Source: Carnobacterium_B sp040274945
GTDB taxonomy: Bacteria; Bacillota; Bacilli; Lactobacillales; Carnobacteriaceae
Assembly: GCF_040274945.1 (NCBI RefSeq)
Contig: NZ_JBEMAR010000001.1
Coordinates: 372,001 to 436,000, forward strand
Reading direction: 5' to 3'
Length of the DNA: 64,000 nucleotides
Part shown: positions 16,809 through 25,282 of the stretch, piece by piece
Position numbering within the stretch: the first letter of the stretch is position 1
Layout: each line of letters begins with the position of its first letter
Program-made: the position numbers and the translations under genes
The notes under the pieces: generated by a model
The model's input: the letters and a program-made list of their open reading frames with translations, nothing else
What the model was told of the DNA's origin: nothing
Databases searched by the model: none

Positions 16809-16837
16809 AGTATAGCATGTCTTTAATTATTACACAA
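16809..16837 (-). promoter_or_regulatory. Promoter of csp copy 2
   Basis: TTGTGT, 17 bases, extended -10 TGC TATACT on the minus strand. This leaves a leader of about 105 bases before the ATG. Confidence 0.75.
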
Positions 16838-16953
16838 GCGAATGCTTAAACAAAAAGAATTCTCTTCTCACTATGAGAGCTTATTTAACAATTACACTAG
16901 ATCTATCTATTTCTTTACCACTAGTTATTCAGTAACAATTAAATTCTTCAAAC

Positions 16954-16985
16954 AAAAAAGGAGCCAGTCCTAAGACTAACTCCTT
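16954..16985 (-). terminator. Terminator of csp copy 3
   Basis: AAGGAG pairs with CTCCTT and AGTC with GACT inside, then an A/T run on the minus-strand 3' side. Confidence 0.75.
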
Positions 16986-17005
16986 AAACAATTTTAATTT
17001 TTAAA

Positions 17006-17206
17006 TTAAGCTTTGTTTACGTTTGCTGCTTGAGGTCCACGGTTTCCTTCTTCAACGTCGAAAGTTACTGCTTGTCCTTCTTCTAAAGATTTGAATCCTT
17101 CGCTTTGGATAGCTGAGAAATGTACGAATACATCGTCTGCTCCTTCACGTTCGATAAATCCAAAACCTTTTTCTGCGTTAAACCATTTTACTGTACCTTG
17201 TTCCAT
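17006..17206 (-). CDS. Cold-shock protein, tandem copy 3
   Basis: A 66-residue CspA-type protein identical to the other array members. The leader matches copies 2 and 4 closely but has several substitutions and one deletion, and its hairpin loop before the ribosome site is the one found in copy 1 (TATAAG instead of TTAAGG). This mosaic resemblance again suggests recombination among the copies. Confidence 0.97.
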   Translation of the reverse strand: MEQGTVKWFNAEKGFGFIEREGADDVFVHFSAIQSEGFKSLEEGQAVTFDVEEGNRGPQAANVNKA

Positions 17207-17316
17207 AATAAAATTCCTCCTCGTGCCTTATAGCACATATAGTGAGATTCTTGCTTGCGGTGCGAATTGGAATGTTTGAAACAATTCTATTTCCTACCTA
17301 ACAAAAACTCTACCTA

Positions 17317-17345
17317 AGTATAACATGTTATTAAATAATGTACAA
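17317..17345 (-). promoter_or_regulatory. Promoter of csp copy 3
   Basis: TTGTAC, 17 bases, TATACT on the minus strand. Confidence 0.75.
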
Positions 17346-17551
17346 GCGAATACTTATTAGGAAATTAAGAAACCCTTAACCTAAGGCGCTATATATTTAA
17401 TGTTGGTAGAATAACAACGAAGCTAAGTTGAATTTACTGAAGAATTAGGTATCGACAGGTTCCTGTACAAACAAATCCTTCCATTCCAGAATTTTTTCCG
17501 AACCTTTAACATCAGTTGGCAGATAACCTAACTCAACTAATTGCTTCAAAC
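17346..17551. other. Spacer between csp copies 3 and 4
   Basis: About 200 bases with no reading frame, strong hairpin or repeat that I can find. It is the longest spacer in the array and shows no similarity to the other spacers beyond the terminator that follows it. Confidence 0.5.
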
Positions 17552-17583
17552 AAAAAAGGAGTCAGCCCTAAGACTAACTCCTT
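17552..17583 (-). terminator. Terminator of csp copy 4
   Basis: AAGGAGT pairs with ACTCCTT around a partly paired 14-base interior; a T run follows on the minus strand. It resembles the copy 3 terminator closely. Confidence 0.75.
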
Positions 17584-17602
17584 AAACAATTTTAATTTTT
17601 AA

Positions 17603-17803
17603 TTAAGCTTTGTTTACGTTTGCTGCTTGAGGTCCACGGTTTCCTTCTTCAACGTCGAAAGTTACTGCTTGTCCTTCTTCTAAAGATTTGAATCCTTCGC
17701 TTTGGATAGCTGAGAAATGTACGAATACATCGTCTGCTCCTTCACGTTCGATAAATCCAAAACCTTTTTCTGCGTTAAACCATTTTACTGTACCTTGTTC
17801 CAT
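17603..17803 (-). CDS. Cold-shock protein, tandem copy 4
   Basis: A 66-residue CspA-type protein identical to copies 1-3, with intact RNA-binding motifs KGFGFIE and VFVHF. It is the array member next to radC and, on the minus strand, the first transcribed. Its promoter and leader nearly duplicate those of copy 2. As with copy 2, an upstream in-frame GTG in the leader is ignored in favour of the ATG after AGGAGG. Confidence 0.97.
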   Translation of the reverse strand: MEQGTVKWFNAEKGFGFIEREGADDVFVHFSAIQSEGFKSLEEGQAVTFDVEEGNRGPQAANVNKA

Positions 17804-17914
17804 AATGAAATTCCTCCTCGTGCCCTTAAGCACATATAGTGATATTCTTGCTTGCGGTGCGAATTGGAATGTTCTGAAACAATTCTATTTTCTACCTAAC
17901 AAAAACTCTACCTT

Positions 17915-17943
17915 AGTGTAGCATGGACATTTTAAATAAGCAA
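17915..17943 (-). promoter_or_regulatory. Promoter of csp copy 4
   Basis: TTGCTT, 17 bases, extended -10 TGC TACACT on the minus strand. The -35 differs from that of copy 2; the near-identity between the two ends at the -10. Confidence 0.7.
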
Positions 17944-17961
17944 CCTTTATAAACTTTTCTT

Positions 17962-18654
17962 TTAACAAACCCCTAATTCTTTTAAACTAATAAATTCTTG
18001 CTCTCCTATAATAATGTGATCCAGCAAATCGATTCCCATTAGTTCACCGCATTCAGACATCCTTCGCGTAAATTGGATATCCGCTTCAGAAGGTTCTGGA
18101 TTACCAGATGGGTGATTGTGGCCAACGATCATCCGCGCAGCTGAGTACCTGACTGCCCCTCTAAAAATCTCACGTGGATGAGCGATACTAGAATTAAGAC
18201 CTCCAATAAAAATAGTCTCTTTTTTAATAATTTCATTTTTTGTATTTAAGTAAAGAACGACTAAATGTTCTTGTTGCAGTCCACGCATTTCTAGAAGCAA
18301 CATTTCTCCAGCTTTCGTACTGGAAGTAATTTGACCAATTTTGATTTGAGAGGCTTGCGAAATACGAACGCCCAATTCAATTGCTGCTTTTAATTCAATT
18401 GCTTTGATTCTCCCGATCCCAGCAACTGTCATCAGCTCTTGACAAGAGGCTGTCTTCAAATAATAGAAATCTTCAAATTGATTGAGCATGGATAACGCTA
18501 ACGTAACAACATTTGTTCCTTTTGTTCCTGTTCTAAGCAAGATAGCAAGCAATTCATGGTTAGCAAGAGCTTTCTCACCATATTGCTCTAATCTTTCTCT
18601 AGGCCTTGATTGAATGGGAACTTCTTTTATAAGGTTCATACTTTTTATTGGCAT
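17962..18654 (-). CDS. radC: RadC family JAB/MPN-domain protein
   Basis: A 230-residue protein with an N-terminal helix-hairpin-helix-like region (AGIGRIKA near residue 78) and a C-terminal JAB metalloprotease-like domain whose zinc motif HNHPSGNPEPSEAD lies near 171-184. Despite the name, a direct role in DNA repair is not established for the family. ATG 18654 is seven bases after AGGAGG. In Bacillus it directly precedes mreB; here the csp array separates them. Confidence 0.95.
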   Translation of the reverse strand: MPIKSMNLIKEVPIQSRPRERLEQYGEKALANHELLAILLRTGTKGTNVVTLALSMLNQFEDFYYLKTASCQELMTVAGIGRIKAIELKAAIELGVRISQASQIKIGQITSSTKAGEMLLLEMRGLQQEHLVVLYLNTKNEIIKKETIFIGGLNSSIAHPREIFRGAVRYSAARMIVGHNHPSGNPEPSEADIQFTRRMSECGELMGIDLLDHIIIGEQEFISLKELGVC

Positions 18655-18717
18655 AAAAATCCTCCTTTTTCACATTAATATTATCCGCGAAAAGGGAGGA
18701 AGCAATTTTTTATTTTC

Positions 18718-19377
18718 CTATTGATTTTGTTGTTCAATAAAAGTTTTCACTTGGTTTAAATCATCTAAAATCATGAGCGTTTTTTCTTTTGCTTCATTCG
18801 TTGGCAGTATTAAATCCGGTATCATAATAACTGGGATGTTAGCATCATAACTTGCTCGAATTCCATTAAGCGAATCCTCTAAAACAAGTGTATGCTCTTT
18901 TGGAACCTGCGTTTTCAACCATGCCTTTTCATAAATTTCCGGGCTTGGTTTTGCTCGCGTTACTTCATCTCCTCCAATAATGGCATCAAAATAGGGAGTG
19001 AGTTGTTCTTTTTCTAAAAATAGTGAAACAAGCGATTTGATACTGCTGGAAGCAACTATCTTCTTTATATTTTTACTTTCTAAATAGTCCAGTAATTCAA
19101 TCAACCCTTTTTTCTTACGCAATCCGTTAACTTCTACATGTTCTAGCAAAGCTTGACCGCCTTCGTTGATAAGTGTCTCAGCGGCTTCTGTTTCAAATGT
19201 TAAATAAAGTTCCTTATGGAATTCTTCATCAGAAACTCCAATATATTTTTCATGAAACTCCCACGTATACGCCAAATCAATCCTTTTAGCAATCGTTCGA
19301 TTCGCTTCATAATAAAGCACTTCTGTATCAAACATTAGCCCGTCCATATCAAAAATAACTGCTTCAATTTTAGTCAT
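18718..19377 (-). CDS. HAD superfamily phosphatase, beta-phosphoglucomutase-like
   Basis: A 219-residue haloacid-dehalogenase-fold hydrolase. Motif I FDMDGLMFDTE is at residues 9-19 with the nucleophilic Asp; motif II VASSS is near 108; motif III/IV KPSPEIYEKA and LVLEDSLNG follow. A helical cap lies between motifs I and II. This subfamily acts on small sugar phosphates or related metabolites; the exact substrate cannot be told. It stands between folC and radC, close enough to be cotranscribed with both. Confidence 0.9.
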   Translation of the reverse strand: MTKIEAVIFDMDGLMFDTEVLYYEANRTIAKRIDLAYTWEFHEKYIGVSDEEFHKELYLTFETEAAETLINEGGQALLEHVEVNGLRKKKGLIELLDYLESKNIKKIVASSSIKSLVSLFLEKEQLTPYFDAIIGGDEVTRAKPSPEIYEKAWLKTQVPKEHTLVLEDSLNGIRASYDANIPVIMIPDLILPTNEAKEKTLMILDDLNQVKTFIEQQNQ

Positions 19378-19396
19378 GATTTTTCCTCCAAAATTT

Positions 19397-20704
19397 TTAT
19401 TCCTTATTTGCTGCTTTCACATATTCTCTCACTTCAGAAACAAAATACAAAGATCCTGTTACAATCACTACACCATTTTCATCCATTTCATTAAGAGACT
19501 CTACCAATGCCTCTTGCCAATATTCGATTACTGTCCCGTTCTTTAGCATTAGTTTGGTTAAGTCATCGATTCCAGCGGCTCTAGGATAGTTGAAACTCGT
19601 CAGAATCAACCGGCTATTGGGTATCGTTTGCAATTGATCTGTCATCCCTTGAATGTCTTTATCCCGCATAGCTGCCATAATAATAGAAATTTCTTGTTGA
19701 GCAAAGTTTTTTTTAATCGTTTCAACTAATGTCTTTATTGCGTGTTCGTTATGTGCCCCATCTAAAATCAGCAACGGTTGATCGTTTATTTTTTCCATTC
19801 TTCCAGGCCAAAAAGTATTTTTCAGACCACTCCGTACTTTTTCATGATTCACAGCTAAACCTGTTTCATGACTGTAAACTCTTAATGTTTCAATTGCTAC
19901 AGCTGCATTTTCTACTTGATGTCGTCCCAACATTTCTATTTGAATAGGACTAAGTCGCATAAAATCATCTTCAAATACGAATTGCTCTCCCCAAGTAGGA
20001 AGAGTTTGCCATTTTGTAACAAAAAAGTCTTTATTGTATTTCATTACCGTACTATCTTGATCAGTTGCTTTCTGTTCGATTACTTCTAGGGCTTCTTGGC
20101 CAATTTTTCCAGTTACTACGGGAACAGCTGTCTTAATAATACCTGCCTTATTCATAGCAATTTCAGACAAAGTCTCTCCAAGTAAATTCATGTGATCCAT
20201 TCCAATTGTCGTAATAACTGAGACTACTGGATTAATAACGTTCGTTGAGTCATACAACCCACCTATTCCTACTTCAACTAGCACTACATCAGCATGTCCT
20301 TCACCAAAATAAATCAACATCATCATTGTAATAATTTCAAATTCACTTGGTCCGCCTAGGTCTATCTTTTTTAATTCTTCTGTAAGAGGATAGACAGTAT
20401 TTGCTAAACGCAAAATCTCATCATCAGACAGTGGTTCACCATTGACGCTCACTCGTTCGTTAAACATTTCGATATATGGTGAAGTGAACGTCCCAACTAT
20501 TTGTCCATTTGCTTCCAACATATTCCTCAAGAAAGCCAATGTAGAGCCTTTACCATTTGTGCCTGCTATATGAATCGATTTAAATTTTTTTTCTGGATGA
20601 CCTAGCTTACCTAACATCCATTCCATACGCTTTAATCCTGGCTTTTCACCAAAAGTTCTTGTTGCATGAATCCAGTTCAATGCTTCTCCATACGTAGTGA
20701 ACAT
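19397..20704 (-). CDS. folC: Folylpolyglutamate synthase / dihydrofolate synthase
   Basis: A 435-residue Mur-ligase-family enzyme that adds glutamate to folates (and to dihydropteroate in bifunctional types). The ATP loop IAGTNGKGST is near residue 46 and GIGGLYDSTN near 150; the C-terminal LDGAHNEHA motif near 320 is typical. It follows valS, the conserved Bacilli order, but a long inverted repeat and its own probable promoter separate them. Confidence 0.95.
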   Translation of the reverse strand: MFTTYGEALNWIHATRTFGEKPGLKRMEWMLGKLGHPEKKFKSIHIAGTNGKGSTLAFLRNMLEANGQIVGTFTSPYIEMFNERVSVNGEPLSDDEILRLANTVYPLTEELKKIDLGGPSEFEIITMMMLIYFGEGHADVVLVEVGIGGLYDSTNVINPVVSVITTIGMDHMNLLGETLSEIAMNKAGIIKTAVPVVTGKIGQEALEVIEQKATDQDSTVMKYNKDFFVTKWQTLPTWGEQFVFEDDFMRLSPIQIEMLGRHQVENAAVAIETLRVYSHETGLAVNHEKVRSGLKNTFWPGRMEKINDQPLLILDGAHNEHAIKTLVETIKKNFAQQEISIIMAAMRDKDIQGMTDQLQTIPNSRLILTSFNYPRAAGIDDLTKLMLKNGTVIEYWQEALVESLNEMDENGVVIVTGSLYFVSEVREYVKAANKE

Positions 20705-20734
20705 GACTTACCTCCACTTATTTATATTCCATAC

Positions 20735-20755
20735 GTAGTTAATTATAAACTACGC
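20735..20755 (-). promoter_or_regulatory. Palindrome upstream of folC, possible operator
   Basis: CGTAGTT and AACTACG form a 7-bp inverted repeat with a 7-base centre. On the minus strand the centre contains TATAAT, so the repeat may overlap a -10 element. No regulator can be named. Confidence 0.4.
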
Positions 20756-20821
20756 TGTTCATTTCAACCATTAAAATATCACACTGTACATCCCATCATT
20801 TACTATAGGCTTTTCTCAAAG

Positions 20822-20878
20822 AACAATAAAACGAGTAAAAAGCTAAGAGAGATCCTAGTTTTTACTCGTTTTATTGTT
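20822..20878. terminator. Long inverted repeat between valS and folC
   Basis: A perfect 20-bp inverted repeat, beginning AACAATAAAACGAG at 20822 and mirrored at 20859-20878, around a 17-base centre. The stem contains T-rich stretches that could act as the U tract, so it probably ends valS transcripts. Confidence 0.7.
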
Positions 20879-20891
20879 AATAGGTTACTGA

Positions 20892-23537
20892 TTAAAGTTG
20901 ATTTTTCAGTACTTTTATACGTTCATTTACTGCAGCATGTTTTTCAAGGTAATCGCCTTGTTTTGCTTTTTCGGCTTCAACTACTGCATCAGGAGCATTA
21001 TCTACGAATTTTTTATTCGCTAATTTTCCTTCTACACGTTTCACTTCTTTGTTCCATTTATCCAATTCTTTTTCTAAACGAGCGATTTCTTCTTCTAAAT
21101 TGATCAATCCAGCTAGTGGCAAGTAAATTTCAGCACCTGTGATTACAGCTGACATAGCTGTTTCGGGAGCTTCTACATCACTTGAGATCGTCAATGTTTC
21201 AGGATTACAGAAGCGTTCAATATAAGAAGTATTATCTTTCAAGAATTGTTCAATTGTTTGATCGTTTGTTTTGATCAATAACTCAATTTTTTTAGATAAT
21301 GGTGTATTTACCTCAGAACGAATATTACGAACCGAACGAATCAATTCCATCAATACATCCATCCCTTTAGTTGCTGCTTCATCAGAAAGTTCTGGATGAA
21401 CAACTGGGTATTCTGCTACCACTAAGGATTCTCCTTCGTGAGGAATATTTTCCCAAATCTCTTCAGTAACAAATGGCATGATTGGGTGTAACAGACGTAA
21501 CGTCTGATCCAATACATAAGCTAAAATACTTCTAGTCGTTTGTTTCGCTTTTTCATCTTCTCCAAATAATACTTCCTTACTCATTTCGATGTACCAGTCA
21601 CAAAAATCATCCCAAATAAAGTGATACAAGTGGCGACCCGCTTCTCCAAATTCAAAACGCTCGAATAAGTCGGTTACTTTTTCAATGGTTTCATTTAATT
21701 TGGTTAAGATCCAACGGTCAGCAACCGTTTTTTCACCTGTTAAATCAATTTGATTGACAGTAAAGTTTTCCATATTCATCAATGCAAAGCGACTAGCATT
21801 CCATATTTTATTGATAAAGTTCCATGCAGCATCCATTTTGTCATAACTAAAACGAACATCTTGCCCTGGAGCAGAACCGTTTGACAAGAACCAACGTAAT
21901 GCATCCGCTCCATATTTTTCAATCACATCCATCGGATCGATCCCGTTGCCTAGTGATTTACTCATTTTACGGCCATCCGTGTCACGGATAAGTCCATGAA
22001 TCAATACGTTATTAAATGGTCGTTTTCCAGTAAATTCTAAACTTTGGAACATCATACGACTCACCCAGAAAAAGATAATGTCGTATCCTGTTACTAATGT
22101 ATTGGTAGGGAAATAACGTTTAAAATCTTCAGATTCTTCATCAGGCCAGCCCATTGTAGAAAACGGCCATAAAGCTGAACTAAACCACGTATCCAAAACA
22201 TCTGGATCTTGTACCCAATTTTCACTATCTTCAGGTGCTTCCATACCGACATACAACTCACCGCTTGTTTTATGGTACCAAGCAGGAATACGGTGGCCCC
22301 ACCACAATTGACGTGAAATTACCCAATCGTGAACATTTTCCATCCAACGCATATACGTATTTTCGAAACGCTCTGGCACAAAATTAACTTTCTCTTCTGT
22401 TCCTTGGCTTTCGATTGCTTCTTTAGCTAGTGGTGCCATATTTACAAACCATTGCGTAGATAACCTTGGTTCTACTACAACTCCAGTGCGTTCTGAGTGA
22501 CCAACACTGTGAACCACTTTTTCGATTTTGATCATTCGACCTTCAGCTTCTAAATCTTTTACCACAGCTTTACGAGCTTCAAAACGATCCATTGTTTCAT
22601 ACTTGCCAGCCAATTCATTCATTGAACCATCATCATTCATCACATTGATTTGTGGCAAATTGTGACGTTTCCCAACTTCAAAGTCATTAGGGTCATGAGC
22701 AGGAGTGATTTTTACAACACCTGTACCAAAATCCATTTCAACATAATCATCTGCTACAATTGGAATTTCACGATTCATTAATGGCAATAGAACTGTCTTA
22801 CCAATTAATTGTTGGTAACGTTCGTCGTCTGGATGGACCGCAATCGCTGTGTCCCCTAGCATCGTCTCAGGTCGTGTTGTCGCAATTTCTACTACTCCGC
22901 TGCCGTCTGTTAACGGATAACTCATATGATAAAAGGCGCCTTCAACATCTTGGTGAATAACCTCGATATCTGATAAAGCTGTTTTAGCTTTTGGATCCCA
23001 GTTGATGATGTATTCTCCACGGTAAATCAGTTTTTTATCGTACATCGTTACAAATACTTTACGAACTGCTTCAGATAATCCTTCATCTAGTGTAAAACGT
23101 TCACGACTATAATCAACTGAAATACCAACTTTTGCCCATTGTTCACGGATCACACTGGCATACTCTTCTTTCCAATCCCATACAGTATCAATAAATTTTT
23201 CACGTCCTAAATCATAGCGTGAAATACCATCTTCAGCTAATTTAGCTTCTACTTTTGCTTGGGTTGCAATTCCTGCATGATCCATACCTGGCAACCATAG
23301 AGTATCAAAGCCTTGCATTCTTTTTTGTCTAACAATAATATCTTGCAAGGTTGTATCCCAAGCATGACCTAAATGCAATTTTCCTGTTACATTTGGAGGA
23401 GGAATAACGACAGAATAAGCCTCTTTCGTCTTATCTCCACTTGGCTTAAATAGTCCTTTTTCTACCCATTTTTCATAACGACCAGCTTCTACTTCATTTG
23501 GTTGATATTTAGTAGACATTTTCAATTCATCAGTCAT
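20892..23537 (-). CDS. valS: Valyl-tRNA synthetase
   Basis: An 881-residue class Ia synthetase charging tRNA-Val in the cytoplasm. HLGHAWDTT (HIGH motif) is near residue 56 and KMSKS near 531. The editing domain lies between them, and the C-terminal coiled coil that contacts tRNA spans about 810-880. The start at 23537 follows AAAGGAGAG. Expression is controlled by the T-box leader at 23580-23848, and folC follows. Confidence 0.98.
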   Translation of the reverse strand: MTDELKMSTKYQPNEVEAGRYEKWVEKGLFKPSGDKTKEAYSVVIPPPNVTGKLHLGHAWDTTLQDIIVRQKRMQGFDTLWLPGMDHAGIATQAKVEAKLAEDGISRYDLGREKFIDTVWDWKEEYASVIREQWAKVGISVDYSRERFTLDEGLSEAVRKVFVTMYDKKLIYRGEYIINWDPKAKTALSDIEVIHQDVEGAFYHMSYPLTDGSGVVEIATTRPETMLGDTAIAVHPDDERYQQLIGKTVLLPLMNREIPIVADDYVEMDFGTGVVKITPAHDPNDFEVGKRHNLPQINVMNDDGSMNELAGKYETMDRFEARKAVVKDLEAEGRMIKIEKVVHSVGHSERTGVVVEPRLSTQWFVNMAPLAKEAIESQGTEEKVNFVPERFENTYMRWMENVHDWVISRQLWWGHRIPAWYHKTSGELYVGMEAPEDSENWVQDPDVLDTWFSSALWPFSTMGWPDEESEDFKRYFPTNTLVTGYDIIFFWVSRMMFQSLEFTGKRPFNNVLIHGLIRDTDGRKMSKSLGNGIDPMDVIEKYGADALRWFLSNGSAPGQDVRFSYDKMDAAWNFINKIWNASRFALMNMENFTVNQIDLTGEKTVADRWILTKLNETIEKVTDLFERFEFGEAGRHLYHFIWDDFCDWYIEMSKEVLFGEDEKAKQTTRSILAYVLDQTLRLLHPIMPFVTEEIWENIPHEGESLVVAEYPVVHPELSDEAATKGMDVLMELIRSVRNIRSEVNTPLSKKIELLIKTNDQTIEQFLKDNTSYIERFCNPETLTISSDVEAPETAMSAVITGAEIYLPLAGLINLEEEIARLEKELDKWNKEVKRVEGKLANKKFVDNAPDAVVEAEKAKQGDYLEKHAAVNERIKVLKNQL

Positions 23538-23579
23538 TTTATCTCTCCTTTACAATTTTAATTAAAAGATTTATACAAA

Positions 23580-23848
23580 CAAAAAAAGCATCCATCCCAA
23601 TAATAAATTATTATTAGGACGAATGCTGTTCACTCGCGGTACCACCTATATTGCGTACTTTACTAATTTCAAAAGTACACCTCTTAGTTCCAATTTTAAC
23701 GGATCGTTACTCCGAACAAAGTTACTGTATGTTCACCTTGTCAGCTCCCAAGCTACCTTCATTTTATCACGACTAAGAACTCCCAGCATTCGTTCTTTTC
23801 TCTATCAGTCAGCAAATAAAATTACTCTTCTTGTTCATTGCCTTTTAT
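23580..23848 (-). promoter_or_regulatory. T-box leader of valS, GTA specifier
   Basis: The T-box core GGTGGTACCGCG is at 23646-23635. The specifier GUA (valine) is at 23756-23754, six bases before the conserved GAG. The final hairpin pairs GCATTCGTCC with GGGATGGATGC and is followed by a T run at 23587-23580. UGGU in the T-box fits a tRNA discriminator A. Confidence 0.92.
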
Positions 23849-23854
23849 TTTTAC

Positions 23855-23883
23855 ATAGTAGCATTAAAAAAGTTATTTTTCAA
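23855..23883 (-). promoter_or_regulatory. Promoter of the valS T-box transcript
   Basis: TTGAAA, 17 bases, extended -10 TGC TACTAT on the minus strand. It starts 18 bases after the tpx stop, so there is no room for a tpx terminator. Confidence 0.75.
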
Positions 23884-23901
23884 TACGTCTTAGGGATTTC
23901 C

Positions 23902-24393
23902 TCAACGTGCTGCTCTAGCTGCTTTGATCGCTTTATCATAGTCAGGTTCACTAGACATTTCAGGAACGATTTCTTGATACGTGATTTCACCTCTTGGATT
24001 AACAACAAATACTGAGCGTGCTAATCGCTCAAGATCTTCCATTACTAAACCATACGCGTTACCAAAATTTAATTCACTATCATGCAACAACTCCATTGAA
24101 ATGTCTTTTCCAGCACACCATTCAGCTTGTTCTTCTTTAGTGTTATTCGAAATAGTAATCAATTGTACACCCTCTAATTCGCTGGCGATTTTATTGAATT
24201 CTTTTGCTTGTAAAGCACATACTCGTGTATCAATGTCTGGAATGACACTGATTATAACAACTTTCCCCGAAAATTCGTTTAATCCAACTGTTTCATCTGC
24301 TAAGTTTTTTATAGTAAATTCAGGCGCTTTATCTCCAACCTTTGTTTGAACCCCTCTTAATTTATGTGGTGTACCTTTTCTAGTAATTTCCAT
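23902..24393 (-). CDS. tpx: Thiol peroxidase
   Basis: A 163-residue atypical 2-Cys peroxiredoxin reducing hydroperoxides with thioredoxin. The peroxidatic cysteine is in DIDTRVCALQ (the usual motif is DTPVCD), and the resolving cysteine in EWCAGKDI. The start at 24393 follows AGGAGTG; codons back to 24420 lie in the leader. It has its own promoter and sits between rex and valS. No PerR-type box was found, so regulation is open. Confidence 0.92.
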   Translation of the reverse strand: MEITRKGTPHKLRGVQTKVGDKAPEFTIKNLADETVGLNEFSGKVVIISVIPDIDTRVCALQAKEFNKIASELEGVQLITISNNTKEEQAEWCAGKDISMELLHDSELNFGNAYGLVMEDLERLARSVFVVNPRGEITYQEIVPEMSSEPDYDKAIKAARAAR

Positions 24394-24428
24394 ATTAAAC
24401 ACTCCTATTCTATGACTCATCTTAGAAT

Positions 24429-24457
24429 AGTATACGAATAATCATTTTTTAAAGCAA
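24429..24457 (-). promoter_or_regulatory. Promoter of tpx
   Basis: TTGCTT, 17 bases, TATACT on the minus strand, with the ribosome site about 25 bases downstream. Confidence 0.65.
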
Positions 24458-24508
24458 TATTTCCGTACGAGTAGTCAAATTCTATTATTACTCCACTTAT
24501 CTGAAGGC

Positions 24509-25186
24509 TTATTTTATCTCATTTATTTTTTCAGATGGATTACCAGGATATAACGCTTCGTTTTGATAGACCATTGTAAAAATTTCACTGGAGAAATCAA
24601 TATATTTCATTTGAATAGTATCCGGCACTTTTATTCTTCCAGGAGCAAAATTTAAAATGGAAGTGATACCAGCGTCTATTAGATCATCTACTACTTCTTG
24701 AGATACTTCACTAGGTACAGCACAAATAGCTGTGTGAATTTGTTCTTTCCTAACGAGTTCTTTCATTCGTTCCATAGGAAAAATTGGTACACCAGATATT
24801 TCTTTCCCTAAATAAGGCGATTGAATGTCAAAAGCACACTTGATTGTAATGTTTTTTTCTTTCTTGAAATTATTGGTTAAAATGGCTGTTCCTAAATTCC
24901 CTACGCCAATAAGTACTACATTAATGATATTATTCACATTTAATAATTCTCGAAATACTTCAGTTACATAAACGACCTCATACCCATATCCGCTTCTTCC
25001 TAATTCACCAAAATGAGAAAAATCTCGACGAATCGTTGCTGAAGGAATTTGTGTCAGTTGACTTAATTCTTTTGATTTTATGCGCTCTACCCCTGTTTCA
25101 TTCAATTTTTTTAATGCACGATAATAGATAGGTAGCCTTTGAGCTGTTGCGTTTGGAATTTGATGTATTTTAGTCGTTATTTCCAC
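24509..25186 (-). CDS. rex: Redox-sensing transcriptional repressor Rex
   Basis: A 225-residue repressor that releases DNA when NADH is high. The N-terminal winged helix includes ELSQLTQIPSATIRRDFSHFG, and the Rossmann NADH site is GVGNLGTAIL near residue 97. It starts with GTG at 25186 after GGAGG. A perfect Rex operator lies 63-85 bases upstream, so autoregulation is likely. In related bacteria Rex controls fermentation genes; no other full site was spotted in this window. Confidence 0.95.
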   Translation of the reverse strand: MEITTKIHQIPNATAQRLPIYYRALKKLNETGVERIKSKELSQLTQIPSATIRRDFSHFGELGRSGYGYEVVYVTEVFRELLNVNNIINVVLIGVGNLGTAILTNNFKKEKNITIKCAFDIQSPYLGKEISGVPIFPMERMKELVRKEQIHTAICAVPSEVSQEVVDDLIDAGITSILNFAPGRIKVPDTIQMKYIDFSSEIFTMVYQNEALYPGNPSEKINEIK

Positions 25187-25248
25187 TTATCCTGCCTCCT
25201 GTCCTTTAATTTCTTCATTATCATACCATCTTTCAATTATTAACTCAA

Positions 25249-25276
25249 TATAATTGTGATTAACATCACAATTATA
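25249..25276 (-). promoter_or_regulatory. Rex operator
   Basis: TTGTGA-TTAACA-TCACAA matches the Rex consensus TTGTGAN6TCACAA exactly. The symmetry extends to 11-bp arms (TATAATTGTGA and TCACAATTATA). It lies between the amidohydrolase terminator and rex. Confidence 0.9.
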
Positions 25277-25282
25277 TTGAAC

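Larger units (their letters stand above)
16025..17943 (-). repeat. Four-copy tandem array of cold-shock genes
   Basis: The units are terminator, 201-base gene, about 105-base leader and promoter. Start-to-start distances grow from 416 to 509 to 597 bases. The coding parts are practically identical, leaders highly similar, spacers unrelated. Confidence 0.95.

Noticed and set aside
16025..17943. The evenly repeated blocks could suggest a CRISPR array or phage repeat
   Set aside because: The repeats are about 200-base coding genes with promoters and terminators, spaced irregularly, with no short repeat-spacer pattern and no cas or phage genes.
20735..20760. TTGAAA with TATAAT as a consensus folC promoter
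   Set aside because: The spacer is only 14 bases, too short for a normal sigma-A promoter, so I list only the palindrome.
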